Source: Daedaleopsis sinensis (Eukaryota; Basidiomycota; Agaricomycetes; Polyporales; Polyporaceae). From it: 64,000 nucleotides of DNA. The notes beneath the pieces are model-generated. The model had not been told where the DNA came from, did not search any database, and worked only from the letters and a program-made list of their open reading frames with translations. The position numbers were made by a program, and so were the translations under genes. Below, in pieces: positions 1-9,691 of the stretch. The stretch lies in assembly GCA_033807695.1 (NCBI GenBank), contig CM066307.1:2170001-2234000 (forward strand). Reading direction: 5' to 3'. The first letter of the stretch is position 1, and every line of letters starts with the position of its first letter.

Positions 1-1369
1 TATTGGATGGTGATGCGATATGAAGGGCTATCGAGGACTCGTTACTGACGCGGGGCGCTCGAGTTGGCGTTGTCGCTCGCGCGAGCAGCGTCTCTTCTAT
101 CACTTATGAATGCACCTGCTTCTCCGGTCGGGGTGTGCTCCGATTTCTCACTCTCGGGCGGCCAGTCCGGCTTCCGCTGCGGAGATATGCAGTCACGCAG
201 ATGCTTGTACGTCCAGGCCGTGCGATGATATCAGGTGTTTTACCTATGCGCTGCCTGGCGTAGCTATAAGCTGTCTTCTCATAGTCATGATCCGAAAGAA
301 GTTCTGCAACACGTGCCGCGATGTCGAAGACCGGTTGACAATTGACTTAGTTGAATAGAGCCTGTCCAGAGCTGCTCATTCACACCGCAGGACTATTCTC
401 AGGTCTAGTAGCCTGATTCAGGTGCGTCTTGAATAATCAATGTGAGCGTTCTAGCACAGCGGGATGAGACCGAGCGCTGATATGATTTACTATGAGTACC
501 GACGTTCTCCGTGTGTACTACTACTAGGACCTCGTTTTGGACAGATTCACTGCTCGTTTATCATTATCCGGTATCTTGCTGACTCTTTCCCTTACCACTG
601 ACAGGGAGCCGGAGAGCATACTACAGGCTCACCGTGTCGTTAATGAACCTCTGCGACTAGAGAGCGACTGTCATCCGCGACTGTTACCGGTCGTGAAAAG
701 CCGCACACGTATTGCGTTGGTATCGAAGGAGATTCGCGGACCCCATCACCCTTGCAAGTTCAGCTCGTATTCTACTTATGCTAGAGGGACGTATGATGCC
801 GTGGGCAATCACCATCATTGGTGCCACCCGCGATCCGACGGAGTCGCTAGGACAGTCGTGTGCGTGATGCATTAACCATCGCTATGCGATAAGGTCACAG
901 TATTACCATATCAGTATTACCATACGCGGCGTCGGCCGTCGGGCGCCGGTTGGGGCGGGGCGGGATGCCTTAGTTTGGAGATGATCCGCCGCGCCAGGGG
1001 ACAGCACAGCCACAGAGATCTAGAATCTGGATGGCGAAAAATGAGTAAGGACATCGCGACCATCTCCCTCCATCTCCGGAGTCGGAGTTCATCCACACAT
1101 GCCGACAAAATTGATTAGAAAGACCCGGAGTCAGCCTCACACTCTCACCATCGGACCATATCCCACCAGCCTTGCTCTGAACATCCGACCTCTACCTGTC
1201 TTAAGATCCGTGGCCTTGACCAGTTGACCCCTCACCTGCTCTTAGCTCCTGCCGGTTTTGATACATCGTCATCTAGACCTTCGGAAACCCTAGGGGGCGG
1301 TAGCTTCGTTGACTTTCATCCGCCTGCCTCCGCTACCCCCCGCATTCAAGTTGACTAGACACTATAATC
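1..1369. other. gene-poor left flank
   Basis: No gene is supported here. Open frames such as 537-875 have no recognisable domain and look random. A 14-bp unit starting cagtattacca is repeated directly at 898-925. The last few hundred bases are pyrimidine-rich, as expected for the promoter and leader of the downstream dioxygenase gene. Confidence 0.5.
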
Positions 1370-2922
1370 ATGGACGCCCTACCTCCCACCCACTTCCTCA
1401 ATCTACCGAGACCGTCCGACTTCGTGGTCGCAAACGCAGGTCGGCCAGACACAACCACTCTTGCCGCGCATGATTTCGACGTGGACACGCGCACCGGATT
1501 CATGCCCCCTCAGCCGCCTCTCACTCGCTTGCCCGGCGCATGGGAACCCTGGGAGGCCGTGCTAGAGAACGCGACTCAAAGACACCTCCAGCTCGCAGAC
1601 AGACTCGACCTGACGGACGAGGACTCGGCCGAGTCGGAGCGGTGGCGTAACACGGTTCGTGAGGTAAGCACCGACCTCGTCATTCTTGGTCATTCGAAGC
1701 CGAAGCCTAGTAGGCTAATCGCCGAACCCACGTCGCGCCTCAGCTTCCGATTCTACCCACCGCCGACCTCAAGTCGTCGGAAGTCCTCCTCCGTCGTGCG
1801 CACCATGTCCTCGCATGGGTGATGCACTTCTACGTGCACACCACCCCGCTCGCGATCCGCAACATCCACATCCCGCCCCCAGTCACCGTGCCGCTCCTCC
1901 AGGTCTGCGCACAGCTGCAGCTGCCGCCCGTGCTGACGTACTCCGACGATGTGCTATACAACTGGGCGTTCAAGGGGCCCCCGGCGTCCAGCATCGTGTT
2001 CACCCCGAAGGCCGAGCTTCACAACCTCCGCTGTCTCACGCTCTTCACGGGCACGCGCGACGAGGAGGAGTTCTACCTCTCGTCCGCACGCATCGAGCTG
2101 CGCGGCGTCGAGGCGCTCTCGCTCATGCGGTCGATCATGGATGAGGCGTTCGTCGGGGACCACATCGCCCACCGGCGCATCACCACGTACCTGCACGTCC
2201 TCGCCGGGGTCGTCAAGGACATGCAGCAGCTCCTCGCGGACGTGCGCGACGGGTGCGACCCCGGCGTGTTCTACAACGAGATCCGGCCGTGGTTCAAGGG
2301 CGCGGACTCGGACACCCTCGGGCGCAAGTGGGTGTTCGACGGGATCGAGCTCGACCCGACGCTCGAGGAGCCGAAAGAGCTCTCGGGGCCGAGCGCGGGC
2401 CAGAGCTCGATGATCCACGCGCTCGACATCTTCCTCGGGGTCGACCAGTACTCGCACTCCAACTTCCACGCACACGGCCGTCCCTCTGCCCCGAAGACGA
2501 GTGGGAGTGGGAGTGGGGGTGGGAAGAGCGAGGCCGCTGCACAATCCCCGGTCGCTCCCGGGACCTCCGCGCCCCATCGGCCGAAGGTGCCCTTCCTGAC
2601 GCGAATGCAGCAGTACATGCCCCGCCACCACCGTGCGTTCCTCCGGCACCTGCAGGCGAGCCCGCGTCCGGTCCGCATGCTCGTCGAGCAGGCTGATGAT
2701 GCGTCGCTCCGAGAGGCGTACGATGCGGCCGTGACGGCGCTGAAGGAGTTCCGGGACGAGCACGTGCGGGTCGTTGCGCTATATATCCTGATCCCCTCCC
2801 GTCAGGCCCACGTCTCAGAGGGGAAGGGCGCGCCGTTGGGCACGGGTGGCACGGATGCCTTCGAGTTCGTGAAGGGTGTGCGTGACCAGACGGCGGGTGC
2901 GTTGTTGGGCAAGAAGGATTAG
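1370..2922 (+). CDS. BNA2: indoleamine 2,3-dioxygenase (tryptophan to N-formylkynurenine)
   Basis: This is a heme enzyme that oxidatively opens the indole ring of tryptophan, the first step of the kynurenine route to NAD. Two exons, 1370-1663 and 1744-2922, join in frame through an 80-bp GT-AG intron and give 490 residues. The protein matches the IDO family throughout: SEVLLRRAHHVLAWVMHFY after the junction, the FYNEIRPWFKG block, SMIHALDIFLGVDQYSH, the MPRHHRAFL helix, EHVRVV holding the histidine that corresponds to the proximal heme ligand, and the closing GTGGTD loop. A Ser/Gly-rich insert (SGSGSGGG) sits between the DQYSH block and the MPRHH helix and is longer than in mammalian enzymes. 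The ATG at 1370 gives the usual family N-terminus. Fungi often carry several IDO paralogs; which subtype this is cannot be told by eye. Confidence 0.96.
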
Positions 2923-4094
2923 GGAAGATAAAGATATTTTTGACGTGTATGATCAGATGAATCTAGACTCTCACTGCTGCGAGCTCGAGTAAAACATACA
3001 CTTCATCCGCGTACTCGCAGCATCCTTAGAATGCTCGATATAGGGCATCATCGAATGTCTGACTGCGCTTGGGTGTTTCCACCGTTGGAAGGAGATCGAT
3101 TTGCGCCTGAAGAACCTCATGGGGGAGGGCAAGAACTTACAAGTTACCTGTCGTCCTAATCGCCGCCGGCGTCACAGCTGGTGAGCGAAGGGATTGACAG
3201 CTACATGGTACAGCCAGGATTGACTGTTTGCCAGGGCCAGCTTGTTGTTGACTTGTTGGATGTCGTCAACGGGAGAGATGACTGACATAGAAGCATCATG
3301 GAATCCAACGAGTCGAGATCATCATCATGACGGTAGACTGTAGTAACTAGTAAGTTGCAAAGTTGGAAAAGCAACGACCCTCAGGCCTCAGATTCAGAAA
3401 GCGCCCAACTGCAGTCACGGTACATCGCATGACGTCATTTAGTATCATCGTTCAGGCTCCGCGCAAGCGCAATGGCAGCGAGTCGGATGGCTCAAATGGC
3501 CTCAAACTGACAGAAAATGTAGCCGGACCTGGTAGGACAGGACTTGTATATGTACATTATGCAGAGCGCGACTTCGGTTCACTGAGAGGGAGGGATTGGT
3601 TCGACACATCGCCAATTCCGAAGACTCGAATCTCGAGTGCCAGATCTACAAGGTGTTCCGTGGTGTCATTACTGTGAGTCGTGATATATGTACAGTGTAC
3701 AGCTTTCGTACAAGAACAGAGAGCGGAAGATACGGGTATAACTTAGGGCATGCGTCGAACGAAGAGCCAGGAGAGAAGTATATGGACAGCGCGAATAACC
3801 GGGGAACGAACAGACGAGAGCAGCCGGGGAACAAGGCGCGCAGAAGCAATGAAGAGGAGGGGTGAGGTCGGAGGCGGGTCGAGAAAGGCAGAGCAGAGTG
3901 CACAGCGAGAAGTGTCCTGAGAGGCGCGCGACACGGCACCAGTGCAGCAGTCGCGTAACGGCGGAGCGAAAGGGCGAGGGAAGAGAGGGGATGCGGGGAA
4001 TGCGAGAGGGTGCACTCATCCGTAGACGATCCTGCAGCGCGAGCGCGAAGTCGTCAGCGAAAGCTCGAACACAATAGTCGAGGGAAAAAGAAGC
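2923..4094. other. intergenic region between convergent genes
   Basis: This 1.2 kb stretch holds the 3' flanks of the IDO gene (+) and the MYND gene (-). Several short overlapping frames near 3600-4000 have skewed composition but no family signal. I see no further gene. Confidence 0.5.
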
Positions 4095-5006
4095 TCACCC
4101 CCGCGCTGTGGTCGATATCGGCTTGAAGTCCGTCCGGCCCGAGTCGGCAAAGTGCCGGAGCACGTCCGCCCAGTCGTCGCGGGTGTCCCAGGAGATGCGG
4201 GCAGGGGAGTCGACCTCGACAGGCATGACCTGCGAGATGTCGCCGCATTGGATGAGGATGACGGCGCAGCCGATGCCGCCGTTCTTGCGGCAGCGGTCCT
4301 CGCGCCGGTGGATGTCTTCGCCGACGAGGGGGTCGTTCTCGGTGACGTATGTCCTCGGGACGATGTGCGTCGCCTTCACCACAAGTCTGCGAGGAGAAAG
4401 AAAAAGGTGACGTCAGATGGTGCACATCAAGAATCAGGAGTCGTGTCACGCACCTGCTCGGTGACGACGGGCGATAGCTGAGCTCGACGAGGAGGGCGTT
4501 TTGGCGAATGTTGGAGGGGATGCGCTTCAGCTGGAGGGCCTGGAAGCCAGCCCAGCTGAGCAGGGTGTTGTGCGTGGAAACGAACTTCCGAAGGCCCTTG
4601 ACGAGGCCCTCGTCGACCATGGATGATCCGAGCTGCTGCTTCGCAGAAGAGATTTGCGAGGCGGTGTGTTGGCAGATCAGCTTATGTGATGGCCAGTGTG
4701 ACTTCTGGCAGTCTGGAGACTGAGAGGAGGAGTGAGTAAGATAGCCAGCGAGACGAGAAGCCGAGGACGACTCACGCAGTACTGGGTGGTCATCTGGGTA
4801 AGACGAAGATTACTCAGGTCAGATCAAGCATCGCGTGGACAATGCAAAGGACGTACGCAGCCACCGCATAGTCTGAAGCGGGCAATGTGAGGTTGCTCTA
4901 CATTCCCGCACTGGTCGCAGATGCGATAGCCCCTCTGTTTTGTGTGTGGGTGGGAGGGTGCGGAGAAGTAGTTGGCAGCAGCGGGTTGGGCGTAGACGGC
5001 GGCCAT
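4095..5006 (-). CDS. MYND-type zinc finger protein
   Basis: Four exons on the minus strand (5006-4857, 4793-4776, 4719-4454, 4386-4095) join in frame to 241 residues. The N-terminal third carries a MYND finger assembled across three exons: CDQC and CGGC in exon 1, YC in an 18-bp micro-exon encoding MTTQYC, then the CQKSHWPSHKLIC segment in exon 3. That supplies all the expected zinc-binding Cys/His residues. The remaining 170 residues are a C-terminal region of the kind found in many uncharacterised Agaricomycete MYND proteins, with TYVTENDPLVGEDIHRRE and a tryptophan-rich end. MYND fingers usually mediate protein-protein contacts with proline-rich partners; the partner here is unknown. No SET domain is present, so it is not a SMYD methyltransferase. 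Confidence 0.88.
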
Positions 5007-6956
5007 CTCGAATTAGAATAGATGGATCTGGGTGTGTGCGCTGACTTGGTGGCGAGTGATGGTGACTCGGCCATGTCTCTGGTAGTTTTATAGTAGGCAT
5101 AGCTGGCGAGGGTGCGTGTAAGCAGGTGCAGGCGTATGCGGAATGAGGGACCTGAGCAAAGTCGCAGCGCTTGTGGCCAATTGTGATGTCGGGGTAAGCG
5201 CGCCACTCGGGTGCCGGATTTGGCAGGAACGATTGCCGATAGCGGTCTTGTCTTTTTGTTTCTTGCCCTCACGTTTGCTCACGCGTCGAGCCTCGCTCCG
5301 AGCCACCCCGCCTGCTATTGTCTTGTTCGTCTTCGAGAATCCAATATGCCGCACCCTCCGCCTCGCACACAAAAGCCGACAGACAGCGTGCATATGTCTG
5401 AGTCTTGTTCAACAAAAGGCACCAGTCTCCAACCCCCGCTCGCTTTTTTGTCTTGTCTCGCGCTGGCAACCGTCGATTTCGAGAAGCCGCGGCTCGTAAA
5501 TTAACTCGCCCGAGCTTCCCCATGCTATTGCTCTCCGGAACGGTCTGCGAACTTTGCTCCGCAGTATCTTCGCGCACCGGCTCAGCACGACTCATCTCGA
5601 CTCGGCACAGCCTCTCCGGCGCTCCACCCCTCTCCTCGCTCTCCTTTCTTTCTTCGATCTTCGAGACGTGTTACAAGTACACGTTCTTGGGAAACCAGCT
5701 ACTATGAACTCGCAGACTAGCCGCAGTCCATCTACACGCCGTCCGTAGGCATCAGAGCTCGACAGAACCTTCGCCTGCCCAGGCACTGCCGAGGTCGCCT
5801 CACAGACGCGGTCTGAGCAAACAAGACGTCAGCACTAACGGACCTCGTACGGTGTTGCATTGATGTCTGATCTCCCCGGCTGTGGACGCGCACCAAACAA
5901 AGCAGCAGTGCCACCTACATAGTGCCACTCGCGTAGCATCGTGCGATCGTCTTTCGGCAGCGCAGAGAATGGGTGGCACTGTCTCCCATCCGGGGCCTGT
6001 CAATAATCTGTCCAGCTGCCGTCCGTTGCTTGGCCCGATGATGAAACTCGCGAACTCATGCCACAGTGCTGGTGGTCTCGGCGGCGCTGCGTGCCCCGCT
6101 ACAACGCCGGACTCAATGGACGGCGGGAGATACCGTCTATACCCGTGCGCCCTGTGCCACTGGTGGCATGCCACGAGGTGAACTAAATATGCATCTGTAT
6201 CCCGAAGTTCCCTTGAACATCGGACTGCAAGAATGTTCGTATCAACACACGCCGGTATCGTGAGCTAACGCTTGTAACTGCTTTGTCAGTTAATAGGAAC
6301 CCTCATATCCGGGCGCGTGCGCTAGGGCACGTCGGAGAGCGACACCATGGTCGTAACATCATGGAATCAATCCTAATGTTGACGTCGAATGTTGCACGTT
6401 GTGATTTGACCATCTATCCGCGCTCGATACGACGTGGGTGGAGGGGTCGATCTACAACGTTGGAGATCGCAGGACTGCGATCGGTACCTTCATTTGAGCA
6501 CGCAGGTGCCAGTCCGGTAACGCCTGACGCCAATATTAATCAGGTACTGACCAGGCTGACCTCTTACGTCAGGTATACAAGACAGACCCTTCAGAGCCCA
6601 CTGGAACTGGAAAGATTATACCGCTACCGCCCCAGAGTGCATGAAGCTTCCCCTGCTAAGAGCTGCTAGGACAGTGGCTACAAGAGGCATAATGCATCAT
6701 GTGTAAAGTTCAAGACCAACTATATCATGTCCGCTTACCTTGGGCGTCGACGTGGGTGCGTACAGAAGGTCGGCTCTGAATGTGCTCAATTCGTGTACGT
6801 TGCATATCTCACGCTTTTGCAATGTTCAGATGGAGATCCATTGACCGTGATAGCGGTGATACATGTAACTTGGTGAAAAACGTCAGTGATACATGTTGAT
6901 AGTCCCTAGTAACGCGGTGTCGCAGCGCGACACTACACTCGCTCGACGCTCGACAA
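5007..6956. other. gene-poor region
   Basis: Nearly 2 kb without a supported gene. It contains the promoter of the MYND gene (5007 onward) and the 3' flank of the dioxygenase gene. Open frames near 5143-5786 and 5882-6181 overlap on both strands, have no recognisable motif and change frame freely. It could be relic sequence or an unrecognised lineage-specific gene. Confidence 0.45.
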
Positions 6957-8555
6957 TCACGCGTAGATCTTCTCCTGGAAGCCAGGAAGAATCTGGGCGG
7001 TCGCGTGGCTTGTATCTCCACGGACGACGTTCTTGGTCCGCTGCCACTTCTGTTTCGCAAACGTCCACTCTGCATCATGCGTCAACGCTGGTCCACACTG
7101 ACAGACGTGATAGACGCGATCGGATGAGAAATCGCTCACCTTCCATGGTGGGGACATAGTTGCCAGATTTCTCGAAGTCGTTCTGCGTGAATCCTTCACG
7201 CTGGAGGACGGGCGACTCCACGACGGTCGACAGGCGAACATCATTGTTCGGGCTGCCAAAACGCATCAGTGTGATCTCAACCAAGAACGAGGTTTGTTAG
7301 AGCGCACCGAGAGAAGTACAGTATCCCGAGCCGGTCGACGTGCTCCTGGTCCTTCGGCGGCGCCGCGACGCTACCCCCGAGGCGTCAACGGTCAGCCGAG
7401 CATCCCACCACGCCGCGCAGGCCACGTACCGGTGCACGGTGCTCTTCACATAGCCCCCAGTCAAGAACGACAGCGCGTCGCACGCGTTCACGGTCAGCGT
7501 CCCGTCCTGCGGCTTCACCCACTTCCACTCGCCCGTCGTGTGGTGCTTGATCTGCAGCGCCGCGACCGGCTGGCGGAAGAGGAGCGTCCACGAGCCGAGG
7601 TCCGTGTGCCCGCCGCCCCAGAGGCCGCCGATCTTGCGGTTCTCCTCGGGCGTGTACTTGGAGTACTTCATGTACCGGAAGTGGTCCTCGCTCTTGCGCT
7701 CGTACCGGTGGATGTTCGTGAAGTAGTCTTCGGGGAGCTCGAGCGCGAGCGCGAGGAGGACGTGCAGCGGGTCCAGGACTTCGCTGTGCAGGGACTGCGG
7801 AGACCACGTAGTGAGTTGGGGAGCTGACAATGATATCAATGGTGAAGGTAGACGCACCAGCGCAAATTCCTTGATCTCGTCGAGGTGATCTTGAATGATG
7901 GGTGGGTGGTTGTGTGGGAAGAAGCCGTCAAATTCTGTGCTGCTCAATTAGCGGGGTTACAGGGCATGTAGTAGGGCGAACGCGAACGCACTGGGAATGT
8001 TGTAGATCTCGGTGCGGTCCCTCAAACCGGACACAGGGTCGAGACTTCAGGCTAGTCAGAGGGCGCACGGAGGCACACGAAACAGCTGGAGACGCACATC
8101 CGGCGGCCCGATGGGACGTAGCCGTTGAAAGCGCCGTTGTCTATCCGAGATCGTCGTTCAGTATCACAATCCTCTTCGCCTATCCTCTCCACCTCGCTAC
8201 TCACCCAGACCTTCTGGGACATATTTGAGCTTCTCCTCGAGGGGGAGCTCGTAAAACTGTTTCCCGAGAGAGAACTGGCGGTTGACGCGTTCTTGAGGGA
8301 TGTTGAAGTTCTTCACGTAGAAGAAGCCGTGCTCGCGCACGGCAATAATGAGCTCAGCGGCGAGCTTCTTGTTCCCCTCTGGGGTCCCGTAGAAGCTGAA
8401 GTCAAGCGTGACGAGATCGGCCCAGTCGAGATTCTCCTGTGGGTGTGGACGAACGGGGTCAGCCATAAAGCAGTGTAGCACTGTATGTGAGGGACATTGA
8501 CCTTCGTCTCCGGGACGTAGTTGAAAGACCCAAGCTCAGGAACTGGAACGGGCAT
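6957..8555 (-). CDS. 2-oxoglutarate/Fe(II)-dependent dioxygenase, isopenicillin N synthase-like
   Basis: A multi-exon minus-strand gene. Exon 1 (8555-8502) encodes MPVPVPELGSFNYVPETK and joins at 8436 to ENLDWADLVTLDFS, the usual start of this fungal oxygenase family. The N-terminal DIOX_N-type domain contains HGFFYVKNF. The C-terminal 2OG-FeII domain shows the iron ligands His and Asp in GGGHTDLGSWT and the distal His in KSTVHR, followed downstream by PNNDVRL in place of the usual C-terminal segment. About eight short introns are needed. All junctions I traced keep frame, for example VHR to VAAPPKDQEHVDRLG and FSR to PNNDVRL. The protein ends with PGFQEKIYA at 6957. Such enzymes hydroxylate, desaturate or cyclise small molecules using O2 and 2-oxoglutarate; the substrate is unknown. 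No biosynthetic cluster partner lies next to it. Confidence 0.9.
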
Positions 8556-9691
8556 TTTTGATCGACGTCGCGTGCGGAAGATTGAGATACTCTGCCACGG
8601 AGGGTATTGGAGAGTGACCTTGGACGAGCACCTCTTTTCAACTATTTCGCTCGCAATCATCGGGCAGTCCGGATATGCTGACACAGGGCTTATCGCACGC
8701 AAGTCTGGGAGCGGCTTGCACCATAAGCTCGTTCTATGTCGAGCAAGGAGCGTATCAGGCCCTGTGATCAATGATGGAGTTTAGTGACCAAAGCGGCGAT
8801 GTCAGGTGTAAGGATGTAGTGAGGCGTGCGAGCGAGAAGCACATGCCCATCGAGCGATAGACGTAGTCAGATATCCAGAGTTACTTTCTGTAAGCCGACA
8901 GGGCACTTTTCAGGGCCGCTCTAGCTCATGCCAGAAATCGAGACTGTCCGCGGCCTATCTTGTATCGAATATTTCAGCGATTGCATTGATCATCGTCACT
9001 GGCACCGTGATGAAATACAGTAGTAGTAACTCCGTCTGCTTAAGCGTCATATAAGCCGTCCTTCGGCCTGGAAACACGACGCCAATAGCTCACCATAGCG
9101 CATCGAAGTCTTCGGAAGGGCTCACCATGCTCACACAGGCTCACACGCACGGTGGTGGTTTATAAAATCCAACGTCCAACGTCCGTTTATATTGGGTCGT
9201 GAACCGTGGGAAAGTGACAAGAACCTAGACGCCCTGCTCATATGGGCGTCTTATCACTTTGACTCCTTTCCACCAGGGCTGGTATGTATCGCAGTACAGC
9301 AAGACGACATAGTAGCGTTTGCGATATGCGTACGGTCGCACATGTCTCAGATATCAGTACTGCGCGCTCACCGCGTTGTGGAGCACCTAGCGAGAGCTCG
9401 AGGTGAGGCTTCTGTATTGTGCAATCTTGCGTGCTACTGGGCATTGACCTGTATTCAGTAGGTACAGTAGCTCAGACCGCCCATCTTTGGCGCATTCTGT
9501 CATCTCTAATGCCGTACAAGTATCTATCTTGACGCTTCTATACGTAGCCGTGCGAGCACTAGGCTACTGGCTTACAAGCTGGGTGCCTAGCCTCCGTACT
9601 AGTTGGTGGTATTTATCCAGCTGTGAGAAGATTCCGCCCCGTCGACCGTTCGGTCGTCCTCGGTCTGTGAACGCTCCAGGATCAACCCGCA
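8556..9691. other. divergent intergenic region
   Basis: This 1.1 kb region lies between a minus-strand dioxygenase and a plus-strand transporter, so it should hold both promoters. No gene is evident. A frame at 9192-9461 has no recognisable domain. Confidence 0.5.

Noticed and set aside
1954..2763. Long antisense frames over IDO and other GC-rich exons (also 39285-40668).
   Set aside because: They mirror coding exons whose codon bias removes antisense stops; no protein family resemblance.
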